A stretch of DNA of 41,660 nt, taken from contig JALFWB010000050.1 of the NCBI GenBank assembly GCA_022787425.1, forward strand, positions 1-41,660, given 5' to 3'. The notes beneath the pieces were generated by a model. It had not been told where the DNA came from. It saw nothing but the letters and a program-made list of their open reading frames with translations, and made no database searches. The translations under genes and the position numbers were made by a program. The DNA comes from Akkermansia sp. (GTDB taxonomy: Bacteria; Verrucomicrobiota; Verrucomicrobiia; Verrucomicrobiales; Akkermansiaceae). Below are positions 7,801 through 16,019 of this stretch, piece by piece; the stretch's first letter is position 1; the number at the start of each line of letters is the position of its first letter.

Positions 7801-9736
7801 GAACGGGATACAGCCGATATGGCATGACGGCACCGAGGAAGGGCGGAAAGCCGCGCTTGCCGGGCTGGTGAACGAGCCGACGGTGAGCTTCAACATTGCC
7901 GGAGCAAACGAGCAAGACGCCTATGCAGCGGAACGTGCCGAGATTGAACGGGCCGCGAGAGAGAACGGAACGTGGCTGAAAGCACCCAACGGGGAGGACA
8001 GCAAGCTAACGCCGGAGCAGTGGACGGCAGTGCGGACGCGGGCCTTCAAGCGGTGGTTCGGAGACTGGGAGAAGGACCCTGAGCATGCAAGCCGCGTAGT
8101 GGATGAGAACGGCGAGCCGCTGGTGGTGTACCATGGGACGCGGCGAGGCGGCTTCCGAGTCTTCCGCACGGAAGGCCGAGGCAAGACCAGCGACACGGGA
8201 GCCTTCTTCTCCAGCAGCAGAGACAATGCCGAAGGCTACGCCATGAACGAAGACGGCGAGGTACCCAAGGACATGCTGTACGAAGTATTCCTGAACATAC
8301 GGGAACCCGAGACCGTGGACTTCAAAGGCAACAACTGGAACCGCGTGCCCGATAGACCCGTTGGCTACATCGTGAAATTCAAGAGTGGCGATACGGAATG
8401 GTACGACAACCGAGAGGAAGCCGAGAACGCCGCCGACATGTACGAGAGCGACCCCGGAACAGTGGAAGAAGACTGGGGAGATGAGGACAACTCCTACACC
8501 CTGGACGACTTGGCCCGCGAGGTGCGCGAGGAGGGCTACAGCGACGGATTGATTGCCGAGAACATCATCGACCATGCCGCCACCGGACGCCGAGTGAGCA
8601 AGGAACCGGCGACTGACTACATTGTGTTTGACCCGAAGCAGATTAAGAGCGCGACGGATAATGTCGGGACATATGATGCAGGGAATGCGGACATCACGTT
8701 CAACTTAACAATCGGGAAGGATAGGATATGCCGCACGCAGAAGGAGGCTGTAAAGATGGCAGGAAGGAAGGGAAGCGGAAAGCCACTTCGCCTTGTCAAC
8801 GAATTTCTTAATCTTGAGGCAGAGCTTACCAGAACGAGCGAAAATAAGTTCGGGCATGGTGGAAGCAAGACTGTATCTGTAGCTCAACTCATGAGCGAAG
8901 GTTTTGACGAAGAAACCGCACACATGATGCACTGGACGGCTTGGGGAAATGTATCTGATTTGTTCGCCAACGCAGAACGGATGAAGTTCGTAAGGGCATA
9001 TAAACGCAAGGAGGAAAGAAAAGGGTTCATCCATATTTTCTCTCCGTTTACCTTGGAAGGAATTGAGAAGGAGCTCGAGGCTGAGATCCAGATCATGTTG
9101 CACCAGAAGAGCAACTTGAAACCGACGGCTTATGTGCTGCAAGTGGATGTAAAAGAAAGAAGCCGCATTCCCCAATCAAGCAATGGCGGCGAACCGTCGG
9201 TAAACTCTAGGAATGCGGCTGATGATATTAGAGCAGATTTTCCGGAGTTTGTCAACACGGAATCTGCAAATAATACGCTAGCCATGACGCGCGGGGCAGA
9301 AGACGCGCTGGAGATACTGCGCAAGCGCGAGACCGAGCGCGAAGGCGAGCGGCTGATACGCGAATGGCAGAAACAGTGCGAGCTATGGAGCCGACTTGGC
9401 GGAACTGATGACGCCAAGATCGGGAAAGGGAGCCGCATTTTCGGCGAGATGATGGCCTTAGTTAGTGCGACCAAGGGGGTATTGCCGCCGGAGTATACCC
9501 GCATGCGCGGGCTGGGAATGAGCCTGCAATGGGCGGAGATTTATGCCGACATGGCCAACAGCGGCGAAGTACCCATGCGCGGAGAGATGAAGGACATTGT
9601 AGTAGATGTCGAGGGCGCATTCAAGACTTATTTTGAACATGTCCCTGATTTTGGGATTATTTCATCAGAGGACATGGTAGAAATGAGCGAAGAAGTGCGT
9701 GGCAGGCGGCATCACTCCACGGGGGTGTCGGTGTAG
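4814..9736 (+). CDS. Giant phage/mobile-element polyvalent protein with ART-like domain
   Basis: About 1,640 aa, multi-domain, of the 'large polyvalent protein' type carried by phages and conjugative elements. Residues ~295-400 resemble a RelA/SpoT-like fold (SYKDVKVSVRFPNGGIGEI, then GGHVIYEIVREL). Residues ~520-640 carry a segment typical of such proteins (KNLAAVHSLSPEKF, LIGKPEMVDPKKRSKVYMHD). Residues ~1056-1290 look like an ART-PolyVal ADP-ribosyltransferase (WTAVRTRAFKRWFGDWEKD, VVYHGT, GAFFSSSRDNAEGY, FDPKQIKSATDNVGTYD). A further unidentified module follows at ~1290-1490. GTG 4814 is preferred because GGAGG (4801-4805) lies 8 nt before it; TTG 4808 or a frameshifted ATG 4737 are alternatives. 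Codon use is strongly purine-rich with low-GC patches, unlike neighbouring genes. The end overlaps the convergent SseB gene by 25 nt, so the C-terminus may be truncated. Confidence 0.7.
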   Translation: MRFKNGAINAKDAEIVCNMTKNIRHEERIEEIQRRCCMLLEKGKGWDYIGAMCQLMANKESVFMKQGLLDFGADFEQDLDRAAKYVELNLSQLNAAIRRMKQGAKLGEKERAQAMRLGIDVSMSEGSEQLLQLLNDMKAKFEYIGSHPDLVASASMWDGKTDPDPVGQMIERAKREREAAEAENEMTDEEWMEKKAREEAAAMTPSLFAMERRVRTSADAIREHVNGADADGKLRTHGLEGLSEDQALKRAFEQAGENLPLLEKLVKAAAEKLGGRAMMRPVNKENGLATKKPSTARDKANRDYGGKIERVVDLIGGTVELPMNGDYAAAVETVQSMLPEGAEVAKVKKLGFTTDAPSYKDVKVSVRFPNGGIGEIIIVDAFVNDAKFNRGGHVIYEIVRELEPYKENNANVAKALEELKNLSSAVYDHFTDEASLERAKSSASSALEGLQPDLGVKNFLLSSSVADMVKSPELMSKVIKPASVVSTATPSFSLIQNISGDDVAQNGGNVNTKNSFAMTADKNLAAVHSLSPEKFLAAVELGGMPMPSVAITRLDRPYEWGGEGAINLIGKPEMVDPKKRSKVYMHDAYTGTMPPVKYKRKNAAAAERLKQDALDKLAVYGMGESDGLRRGIFSEDEEVVDGDAADWGYNRAMMAYWAITQAGYAPRPKMTEKPGQMSKDKHSALKPWVAKLKKKDMKPEDFTADELEEFRGLMVAYYEGKKLRGAAKEYREMEAWRLARCAREEADKVRNYSTAKVPDGLENGKRFYEYAKKHAKAYSAWCKAEAQKYLGDKVFQRKYERRNWRGDVEDEWWGHEKYTLGNVLKYLRENKARGEEMSSITPGVFLAGVAEEMRNMREIGWARERVIGAEEYKKAKDEYEEAFSAFYDKACEIGREAGGGYFDLADAAMYNLLELVQGGKRMPARESVARALEQSGGKWTEESVDAAMHLLDKALGMPSDYMEAVPQRAVNMSEWEYAVLPKGLKKNKEVTEALKANGIQPIWHDGTEEGRKAALAGLVNEPTVSFNIAGANEQDAYAAERAEIERAARENGTWLKAPNGEDSKLTPEQWTAVRTRAFKRWFGDWEKDPEHASRVVDENGEPLVVYHGTRRGGFRVFRTEGRGKTSDTGAFFSSSRDNAEGYAMNEDGEVPKDMLYEVFLNIREPETVDFKGNNWNRVPDRPVGYIVKFKSGDTEWYDNREEAENAADMYESDPGTVEEDWGDEDNSYTLDDLAREVREEGYSDGLIAENIIDHAATGRRVSKEPATDYIVFDPKQIKSATDNVGTYDAGNADITFNLTIGKDRICRTQKEAVKMAGRKGSGKPLRLVNEFLNLEAELTRTSENKFGHGGSKTVSVAQLMSEGFDEETAHMMHWTAWGNVSDLFANAERMKFVRAYKRKEERKGFIHIFSPFTLEGIEKELEAEIQIMLHQKSNLKPTAYVLQVDVKERSRIPQSSNGGEPSVNSRNAADDIRADFPEFVNTESANNTLAMTRGAEDALEILRKRETEREGERLIREWQKQCELWSRLGGTDDAKIGKGSRIFGEMMALVSATKGVLPPEYTRMRGLGMSLQWAEIYADMANSGEVPMRGEMKDIVVDVEGAFKTYFEHVPDFGIISSEDMVEMSEEVRGRRHHSTGVSV

Positions 9737-10653
9737 CGTATCGGGCCGTGGGGAATCTCATCACCTATGCATACCACGAATTCCGTGGACACCGGCACAG
9801 TCCCGGTAGGAGAATCCGGGTCGATGACAATGCCAGCCAGATGGTCCACATGGCGGAAATGCTCGATGATGCTGTCAAAACTGCGGTGGTTGGAACGCAG
9901 ACACACCAAGCGGATATCCTTCAAGTCATCGGGAATATCGGGATGCTCCGGGATATATTCCTTGGCAAGGTAGACGGCAATGTAGGTTCCCCGGCCCGGA
10001 TATTCCTTCATGAGCATGCGGGAGCGACCGGCCCGGACACATTCCAACTCGCCGGACCGGGCGGTAGCCAGGTAGCGTTCCTCCTCCTCAGGGGTGAAGC
10101 GCAAGATTTCCTGGGTATACACCTCGGCATCCCGCAAGGCGGCCAGGAAGGCAAAATAGTCATTCTGCTCCCCGGTTCTCAGGTATTTCTGCTTGAGCCC
10201 AATGATTTCGGAAATGGGGTGCACCTCCTGCTCCGGCTCCTCGGGGATGATCTTCAGGATATCTCGCACCATATCCGGCTGCGAGAAAATGTCGAGAGGC
10301 TCCGTAGTGGGGTCCAGCACAATGCCTACCTCGGCAGATTCCGCCATGAGTAGGAAATCCCGGCAGGGCATGGCCAGTACACGGGTTTCCGGCGGCAGGT
10401 CCGCTGCACGGGCTGTCTCCATATCACAGAAGAAGGGAAAAAGCGGCTGCCCGCCCTCCGTGCCGAAAGGAACGGGCACATAATCAGGCTGTTCTCTCTG
10501 CTCATACCGGATGCAGGGCACATACACCGTGGCGGTGCGCATGGCCTGCAGCAGGGCATAGAAGTTCTCTTCCGTATGCTCGGCACGCATAGCCATCTTG
10601 GCATGCCGGAGCCGGGTGTTGTTTCTCGGTTCGTTGCTATCGGTTGTATTCAT
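9712..10653 (-). CDS. Tandem SseB-domain protein
   Basis: 313 aa with two copies of a domain like SseB_N. The first copy (~25-140) has FYALLQAMRTATVYVPC, LFPFFCDMETA, VLAMPCRDFLLMAE and GIVLDPTTEPLDI. The second (~165-300) has YFAFLAALRDAEVY, YIAVYLAKEYI and GIVIDPDSPTGTVPV. SseB was named for serine sensitivity in E. coli, and related domains occur in immunity-type proteins; the role here is unknown. ATG 10653 is preferred over the TTG at 10662. No signal peptide is present, so it is likely cytosolic. Its 3' end overlaps the end of the mobile-element ORF. No convincing promoter was found. Confidence 0.65.
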   Translation of the reverse strand: MNTTDSNEPRNNTRLRHAKMAMRAEHTEENFYALLQAMRTATVYVPCIRYEQREQPDYVPVPFGTEGGQPLFPFFCDMETARAADLPPETRVLAMPCRDFLLMAESAEVGIVLDPTTEPLDIFSQPDMVRDILKIIPEEPEQEVHPISEIIGLKQKYLRTGEQNDYFAFLAALRDAEVYTQEILRFTPEEEERYLATARSGELECVRAGRSRMLMKEYPGRGTYIAVYLAKEYIPEHPDIPDDLKDIRLVCLRSNHRSFDSIIEHFRHVDHLAGIVIDPDSPTGTVPVSTEFVVCIGDEIPHGPIRYTDTPVE

Positions 10654-11012
10654 TTCAGTCAATGTGCGTTAGGGGATGGGTGTATGCCGGTACTTGTCTT
10701 ACAGCATGTCCAACACAATTTCGATGCGCGCGCTGCGACCACTACGTTTTTCGGCTTCTCTTGCAGCTCCTTCCGGTGACCGCAAACCGCGCCGGGATGA
10801 GAATTCTCCATCTCATCTCGCGACCTTTTGGCTGATACGGCCTCAGCTGGCATCTCGGCGTCCTCATATGCACATAAACATCAGTCCCTCCGCAACTGTA
10901 TTTAACAATATTCATCGCTCAAAATCAAGAAAAACTATGTAAAAAGGCGAAAAACTTACGGAGTGCCTATTCTATACCACGCAATGCTCGAAAACTCCGT
11001 TCACCCTTGACA

Positions 11013-11120
11013 CAAAAATACCCCGGTCAGGAACCGGGGTCTACCGACAGGTGAAACGGGCGCCAGCCCCATGCTACTAATACAAGGCTACGCCGTGCCA
11101 AGTAAAGTTGCTGTCAGGGT
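11013..11120 (-). ncRNA. Candidate small RNA with its own promoter and terminator
   Basis: The minus strand here has a promoter-like pair (TTGACG 11154-11149, 18-bp spacer, TAGTAT 11130-11125), then about 108 nt of non-coding sequence. It ends in the stem ACCCCGGT/ACCGGGGT (11040-11020) followed by ATTTTTG. CCTGACAG near the predicted 5' end can pair, with one bulged base, with CTGTCGG just before the terminator, closing a larger fold. No match to tmRNA, SRP RNA, RNase P or 6S was recognised. No reading frame worth calling lies inside. Nearest genes are tRNA-Thr upstream and the SseB gene downstream, both on the minus strand. Confidence 0.5.
11020..11040 (-). terminator. Intrinsic terminator of the candidate small RNA
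   Basis: An 8-bp perfect stem with a 5-nt loop, followed on the minus strand by TATTTTTGTG. Minus-strand polarity is clear because the plus-strand side continues with CTACCG and no T tract. Confidence 0.75.
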
Positions 11121-11124
11121 CTCC

Positions 11125-11154
11125 ATACTAACCCACCATCCCTACGCTCGTCAA
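11125..11154 (-). promoter_or_regulatory. Promoter of the candidate small RNA
   Basis: -35 TTGACG and -10 TAGTAT separated by 18 bp on the minus strand; the predicted start is near 11118-11120. Confidence 0.5.
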
Positions 11155-11337
11155 GCAAAAAGAAACCCAAATTTTCCCAAACAAGAATTTTCCCTTCAAA
11201 AACGTCCACGGCTCCCACAGGTTTTTACAGATAATGCCCCGAAAATCCCCCACATTACCCATCTTCACCTCCTCTCGACAACCACGGCGGACCGAAGTCT
11301 CAATTCCCCGACCGAATTACTCCTAAATTCCGCACAC

Positions 11338-11372
11338 AAAAAAGCCCGCGACTCTTGTGAAAGAATCGCGGG
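11338..11372 (-). terminator. Intrinsic terminator of tRNA-Thr
   Basis: On the minus strand the stem CCCGCGATTC/GAGTCGCGGG (11372-11363 with 11354-11345, one G-T pair) is followed by CTTTTTTG. It lies about 20 nt after the tRNA 3' end. Confidence 0.85.
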
Positions 11373-11393
11373 TCTCTCTCTCTTCTAACCCAA

Positions 11394-11465
11394 AGCCGGT
11401 TGTCAGGATTGAACTGACGACCGTCCGATTACAAATCGGGTGCTCTACCGCTGAGCTAAACCGGC
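11394..11465 (-). tRNA. tRNA-Thr (TGT)
   Basis: On the minus strand: acceptor GCCGGTT/AACCGGC, D arm GCTC/GAGC, anticodon loop TTTGTAA with anticodon TGT, and T arm GTCAG-TTCAATC-CTGAC. The anticodon stem CCCGA/TCGGA has one C-A mismatch at its outer pair. Length is 72 nt without an encoded CCA. It has its own promoter (11477-11505) and terminator. Confidence 0.95.
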
Positions 11466-11476
11466 GAGGCAAGCAC

Positions 11477-11505
11477 ATTCTAGCGCAAGAAATGTGCCTT
11501 GGCAA
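11477..11505 (-). promoter_or_regulatory. tRNA-Thr promoter
   Basis: Minus strand -35 TTGCCA (11505-11500), 17-bp spacer, -10 TAGAAT (11482-11477), 11 nt before the tRNA 5' end. Confidence 0.7.
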
Positions 11506-11523
11506 GACTTTTTTTTGTCAGCA

Positions 11524-12513
11524 TCAGAACTTCCAGCCAGCCTCGAAGCCGAAAGTGAGCTGGGCGTTGGAGATCGTCTTGCGGCCCGTGATGTGACGGA
11601 TCTTGTTACGATTGCTGCCGGCCCAAGCGAGCTGGACCCAGGGGGTGAAGTAGAGGTGAGCATCGCGCCCGAAGGAGCCGGTCTGGGAGAAAGGCTGCAG
11701 GGCCACGCGCACGCGCACGTCATCAATACCCTCCACGTTTCTGCCCCAGTAGCCGAGGGAAGGAGCGACACCGACCGAGACCTCCAAATCCGAACCGATG
11801 TTACCCGCAGCGATCACATCCGTGAAGCGGTAACCGCCCTCGATGTCGAAATAGCTGCCCGTGAGCCCCTGGAAACCGAAGCCCCAGAGAGCGTGGCCGA
11901 AGAAGCCCTTACCGTGGTCATCGAAAGTCGCGCAGAGGAAGAGATCCTGTGTCGTGTGGTTAGCGTCACCGCGACCCTCCGTCGCCATAAAGCCCTCGAA
12001 GCCGGCGCGGCGGATGGTGTAGCCCACCTCCACCAGCAGGTTCGGGAAGATCTCCTTGCCGATAGCGGCTTGGAAGCGCAGGGGGGTATCCTTGCCAAGC
12101 GGGGTGGGGCTGCCCCAAATGAGATCCGCCCCCGCAGCAATGCGAGCCTGCAGCCCCCAATTCAGAAGGTTGTCGTTCGGCAGTGTGTATGAGGCATCCA
12201 AGGAGCTGAACCCCCACTTGCTCAGTCCGTGTTCCACGCCCATACCGCGCACATTGTAGTGGCTGGTAAATGCATTCAGGCTGATGTAGCCCTTACCGCT
12301 GCGGCTCGTGGTCGTGAGCGGAGCAGGGGCCCCGGCGTCTGCCGAGGAATCCGCAGTGAAGGGATGCTCACCCTCCGTGTAGAGCGGCGGCGCGGGATCT
12401 GAACCGAGGTCGTTGCTGTACTCCACAGGGCCGGTCGGGATGAGCGGGGGGACGTCATCATCAGCCATCACCGGCAGAGAGAACGCGAGAAGGAGAAGAG
12501 GAAGTTTATTCAT
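11524..12513 (-). CDS. Predicted outer-membrane beta-barrel protein
   Basis: 329 aa. It begins with a signal peptide (MNKLPLLLLAFSLPVMA, then DD). A Pro/Ala-rich, low-complexity stretch follows (~18-70). From ~75 onward there are alternating-polarity strands rich in Gly and aromatic residues (GYISLNAFTSHYNVRG, LLVEVGYTIRRAGFEGF, YFDIEGGYRF). The protein ends in GFEAGWKF, and a C-terminal Phe is the usual barrel-assembly signal. No family was recognised, so the function is unknown; a structural or transport role in the outer membrane is inferred. A near-perfect promoter sits 8 nt before the ATG, so its mRNA is predicted leaderless. It is the gene just upstream of tRNA-Thr on the same strand. 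Confidence 0.75.
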   Translation of the reverse strand: MNKLPLLLLAFSLPVMADDDVPPLIPTGPVEYSNDLGSDPAPPLYTEGEHPFTADSSADAGAPAPLTTTSRSGKGYISLNAFTSHYNVRGMGVEHGLSKWGFSSLDASYTLPNDNLLNWGLQARIAAGADLIWGSPTPLGKDTPLRFQAAIGKEIFPNLLVEVGYTIRRAGFEGFMATEGRGDANHTTQDLFLCATFDDHGKGFFGHALWGFGFQGLTGSYFDIEGGYRFTDVIAAGNIGSDLEVSVGVAPSLGYWGRNVEGIDDVRVRVALQPFSQTGSFGRDAHLYFTPWVQLAWAGSNRNKIRHITGRKTISNAQLTFGFEAGWKF

Positions 12514-12521
12514 ACGCGCCT

Positions 12522-12550
12522 ATTATAATAAGAGGGCGCGCGCATGGCAA
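12522..12550 (-). promoter_or_regulatory. Leaderless-type promoter of the outer-membrane protein gene
   Basis: Minus strand -35 TTGCCA (12550-12545), 17-bp spacer, -10 TATAAT (12527-12522), then 8 nt to the ATG at 12513. Confidence 0.75.
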
Positions 12551-12654
12551 GCACAAAACGCGTGTACGGGCTCTCGATGTCTCAGATGGCAGTAAAAAAC
12601 GGGCGAAAACGGGGGAGGAAACGCACAAAAAAGAGGCAAAGTTAAAAAAAAGGC

Positions 12655-12682
12655 TTGCCAAATCAGGAAAATAGGGTAAAAT
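12655..12682 (+). promoter_or_regulatory. Promoter of the ribosomal-protein operon
   Basis: -35 TTGCCA (12655-12660), 16-bp spacer, -10 TAAAAT (12677-12682). The predicted start near 12689 leaves a leader of about 137 nt before rpsL, much longer than for most genes in this window. In the leader GGTAT (12722-12726) could pair with ATACC (12787-12791), and a CCCTC/GAGGG hairpin is also possible. A site for feedback by a ribosomal protein is plausible but not demonstrated. Confidence 0.55.
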
Positions 12683-12825
12683 AGCGCACCCCTTCATGCG
12701 TAGGATTACGTGCACAAACGGGGTATTATCGGGTACGCCACCGGAGAATTGGCAAGTTTCCCTCAAGGTGAGAGGGGGCATGTACGATACCGGGAGCGCC
12801 TGACAAACACAAACTCATAGGAAAC

Positions 12826-13227
12826 ATGCCGACCATTAATCAGCTCGTCCGCAAGGGACGTATCGTACCGGAAGAGAAGTCGAAGTCTCGCGCTCTTCAC
12901 AGCTGCCCGCAGCGTCGCGGTGTCTGCCTTCAGGTGATGACCCGCACGCCCAAGAAGCCGAACTCCGCTCTCCGTAAAGTGGCCAAGGTTCGCCTGACGA
13001 ACGGCGAAGAAGTCATTGCCTACATCGGTGGTGAGGGCCACAACCTGCAGGAGCACTCCATCGTGCTGGTGCGCGGTGGTCGTGTGAAAGACCTTCCCGG
13101 TGTGCGCTACCACATTGTGCGCGGTGCACTGGACTGCTTGGGCGTAGATAAGCGCCGTCGCGGTCGTTCGAAGTACGGTGCCAAGCGCCCGAAGGCCGGT
13201 GCCGCCGCTCCTGCCAAGAAGAAGTAA
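12826..13227 (+). CDS. rpsL: 30S ribosomal protein S12 (uS12)
   Basis: 133 aa, with the usual decoding-centre motifs [19 protein letters not shown] and [19 protein letters not shown] basic tail rich in Ala and Lys makes it slightly longer than the ~124-aa norm. It is the first gene of the str part of the operon. AGGAA upstream is a weak ribosome-binding site. The Lys residues linked to streptomycin resistance are in the sensitive-type context ([15 protein letters not shown]). Confidence 0.98.
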   Translation: MPTINQLVRKGRIVPEEKSKSRALHSCPQRRGVCLQVMTRTPKKPNSALRKVAKVRLTNGEEVIAYIGGEGHNLQEHSIVLVRGGRVKDLPGVRYHIVRGALDCLGVDKRRRGRSKYGAKRPKAGAAAPAKKK

Positions 13228-13255
13228 ACCCAACCCTTAACACAAGAACAAGACT

Positions 13256-13729
13256 ATGGCTCGTCGCAAACGCGTCTACAAGAAGATTGAACGTCGTGAC
13301 TCCCGGTACGATTCCGCGCTGGTGGGTCGTCTGATCGGCAAGGTGATGCTTGCCGGTAAGCGCTCTCTGGCGGAGAGCATTGTGTACAAGGCAATTGACC
13401 TGGCCAACGAGGGCACGGACACCGTGAGCCCGCTGGAGGTGCTGACCCGCGCCATCGAGAACGCGAAGCCGCGCGTGGAGGTGAAGAGCCGCCGCGTGGG
13501 CGGTGCGACCTACCAGGTGCCGTTGGAGGTGGCTCCGGAGCGCTCCGAGGCTCTGGCCATGCGCTGGATCATCAACTACGCGCGCAGTCGCAAGGGTGTG
13601 CCGATGGCGAAGGCCCTTGCCAACGAGATCAAGGAGGCCGCTGCCAACCAGGGTGCTGCCGTTCGCAAGCGCGATGACGTGCACAAGATGGCTCAGGCCA
13701 ACCGCGCCTTTGCTCACTTCCGCTGGTAA
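13256..13729 (+). CDS. rpsG: 30S ribosomal protein S7 (uS7)
   Basis: 157 aa, typical length. Motifs include MARRKRVYKK, the central PRVEVKSRRVGGATYQVPLE and AMRWIINYAR. It binds the 16S 3' major domain and starts 30S head assembly. It lies 28 nt after rpsL with no clear Shine-Dalgarno sequence (leader AAGAACAAGACT). Confidence 0.98.
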   Translation: MARRKRVYKKIERRDSRYDSALVGRLIGKVMLAGKRSLAESIVYKAIDLANEGTDTVSPLEVLTRAIENAKPRVEVKSRRVGGATYQVPLEVAPERSEALAMRWIINYARSRKGVPMAKALANEIKEAAANQGAAVRKRDDVHKMAQANRAFAHFRW

Positions 13730-13794
13730 GTAACCCCACCCGGAAGTTTTTGCGTAATCTCTGAACATAACACCATTCATATTACTTTTATCAT

Positions 13795-15978
13795 ATGGCT
13801 AATGTAAGCAGCCCTGACCGTAAGGCCCCGCTTGAGCGCTACCGCAACTTCGGTATTGCCGCTCACATTGACGGTGGCAAAACGACGCTCTCCGAACGTA
13901 TCCTTTTCTACACCGGCATGATCCACAAGATCGGTGAGGTGCATGACGGCGCCGCAACGACCGACTGGATGGAACAGGAGCAGGAGCGCGGTATCACCAT
14001 CACCTCCGCCGCCGTTACGACCAATTGGAAACAGCTCCCCTCGGAGGGCTGCTGCAAGCTTTTCGAGAACGAAAACTTCCAGCTCAACGTGATTGACACC
14101 CCCGGGCACGTAGACTTCACCGCTGAGGTGGAGCGCTCTCTGCGTGTGCTGGACGGTGCCATCGTGGTGTTCTGCGGTGTTGCGGGCGTACAGCCCCAGA
14201 CCCAGACCGTGTGGCGCCAGGCCACCAAGTACAACGTGCCCCGCATCTGCTTCGTGAACAAGATGGATCGCGTGGGTGCGAACTTCGACAACGTACTGAA
14301 CGACATCCGCACCAAGCTGGGTGCCAACGCCGCCCCCATCCTCATCCCCATCGGCTCCGAGGACTCTCTGCACGGCCAGATCGACGTGGTGAACCAGAAG
14401 GCCATCATCTACGCCGACAACGACCGCATGGGCTCCACCTACACCGTGGAGGAGCTGCCCGCCGAGCTGAAGGACAAGGCTGCGGAGGCCTTGGAGGACC
14501 TCAAGAGCCGCGTGGCTGACGTGGACGACGAGCTGGCCGAGCTTTACCTGATGGAGGAGCCGATTGACGCCCCGACGCTGAAAGCCGCCATCCGCCGCGC
14601 CTGCATCGCCAACAAGTTTGTGCCCGTTGCCGGTGGTTCCGCGTTCAAGAACAAGGGTATTCAGGCCCTGTTGGACGCTGTGGTGGACTACCTGCCCTCC
14701 CCGCTGGAGGCCAAGGCCGCCGTGGTGACCTCCACCGTCTCCAACGGTCTGGACGAGAACGGCTACGAGACCTTCGAGACCAAGGTGCTCGAGCCCTCCG
14801 ATGACGACAAGCCCGTGGCCCTTGCGTTCAAGCTCTGGGCAGATAAGTTCGTGGGTTCCCTCGTCTTCATCCGCGTCTACACGGGTGTTATTCACAAGGG
14901 CGATACCGTGTACAACCCCCGCACCCGCAAGCGCGAGCGCGTCGGCCGTCTGCTCCAGATTCAGGCCAATGTGCACACGGACGTCGACGCCGTGTACTCC
15001 GGTGATATTGCGGCCATCGTGGGTCTCAAGAACGCCACCACGGGTGACACCTTGGCTACGGACGACTTCGATTACACGCTCGAGCCCCCGACCTTCCCGG
15101 ACACCGTGATTTCCATGGCGGTGGAGCCCCTTACCAAGGGCGACCAAGAGAAGATGTCCAACGCGCTGCAGCGCCTCTCTGCGGAGGACCCGACTTTCCG
15201 CGTGAAGACGGACGAGGAGACCGGCCAGACCATCATCGCCGGCATGGGTGAGCTGCACCTGGACATCATCGTGGACCGTCTGCGCCGCGAGTTCAAGGTG
15301 GAGGCCAACACCGGTAAGCCGCAGATCGCCTATCGCGAGACCATCACCAAGAGCGCCGACCGCGTGCAGGGCAAGCTCGTCAAGCAGTCCGGCGGTCGCG
15401 GCCAGTACGGTGATGTGGTCATCGCCATGCGCCCGGGTGAGCGCGGCACGGGTCTCAAGATTGCCAACAAGATTGTCGGTGGCGCCATTCCGAAGGAGTA
15501 CATGAACGCCGTGTACGCCGGTCTGAATGAGGCCATGAACTCCGGCTGCGTGGCCGGCTATCCGGTGGAGGACGTGGAAGTGGACGTGATTGACGGCTCC
15601 TACCACGAAGTTGACTCCAACGAAAACGCGTTCAAGATGGCGGCTATCTTCGCGATGAAGAACGCCTTTGCCAAGTGCGGCCCCGTGCTTCTGGAGCCCA
15701 TCATGAGCGTGGAAGTCGTGACCCCCGCCGAGAACCAGGGCGACATCATGGGCGACCTCAACCGCCGCCGTGCCGCCGTCAACAACATGGAGCACCGCGG
15801 TACGGAGTGCATTCTGTCTGCATCTGTTCCGCTGGCGGAGATGTTCGGCTACTCCACGGACATCCGCACCCTCTCCAAGGGCCTTGCCTCCTACTCCATG
15901 GAGCCCTCCCACTTTGAACAGGTTCCCCCGAACCTTGTCGCTCAGATCGTCAAGGCACGCGGTGGTGCCGCCAAGTAA
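13795..15978 (+). CDS. fusA: Elongation factor G
   Basis: 727 aa, about 25-30 longer than E. coli EF-G. It drives ribosomal translocation with GTP. The G1 motif is AHIDGGKTT (residues 23-31), where the usual form is [17 protein letters not shown] (switch II approach), DTPGHVDFT (G3) and NKMD (G4) are intact. An insertion rich in polar and Cys residues (around [15 protein letters not shown]) lies between G2 and G3. Domain IV carries the usual [13 protein letters not shown] loop. There is no Shine-Dalgarno sequence before the ATG (AT-rich leader ACTTTTATCAT). No tuf gene follows, unlike the E. coli str operon. Confidence 0.97.
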   Translation: MANVSSPDRKAPLERYRNFGIAAHIDGGKTTLSERILFYTGMIHKIGEVHDGAATTDWMEQEQERGITITSAAVTTNWKQLPSEGCCKLFENENFQLNVIDTPGHVDFTAEVERSLRVLDGAIVVFCGVAGVQPQTQTVWRQATKYNVPRICFVNKMDRVGANFDNVLNDIRTKLGANAAPILIPIGSEDSLHGQIDVVNQKAIIYADNDRMGSTYTVEELPAELKDKAAEALEDLKSRVADVDDELAELYLMEEPIDAPTLKAAIRRACIANKFVPVAGGSAFKNKGIQALLDAVVDYLPSPLEAKAAVVTSTVSNGLDENGYETFETKVLEPSDDDKPVALAFKLWADKFVGSLVFIRVYTGVIHKGDTVYNPRTRKRERVGRLLQIQANVHTDVDAVYSGDIAAIVGLKNATTGDTLATDDFDYTLEPPTFPDTVISMAVEPLTKGDQEKMSNALQRLSAEDPTFRVKTDEETGQTIIAGMGELHLDIIVDRLRREFKVEANTGKPQIAYRETITKSADRVQGKLVKQSGGRGQYGDVVIAMRPGERGTGLKIANKIVGGAIPKEYMNAVYAGLNEAMNSGCVAGYPVEDVEVDVIDGSYHEVDSNENAFKMAAIFAMKNAFAKCGPVLLEPIMSVEVVTPAENQGDIMGDLNRRRAAVNNMEHRGTECILSASVPLAEMFGYSTDIRTLSKGLASYSMEPSHFEQVPPNLVAQIVKARGGAAK

Positions 15979-16019
15979 GTAACCAACCTATTATTAACCG
16001 CAAACATAACCGCACGTTC

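Noticed and set aside
9650..9760. Second copy of the tRNA-Cys 3' end as an attachment site
   Set aside because: Searched by eye around the end of the giant ORF; no matching direct repeat was found.
13777..15912. 711-aa open frame on the minus strand across fusA
   Set aside because: A shadow of high-GC codon structure; the opposite strand is unmistakably EF-G and the minus product has no domain and a His/Val/Gly-biased composition.
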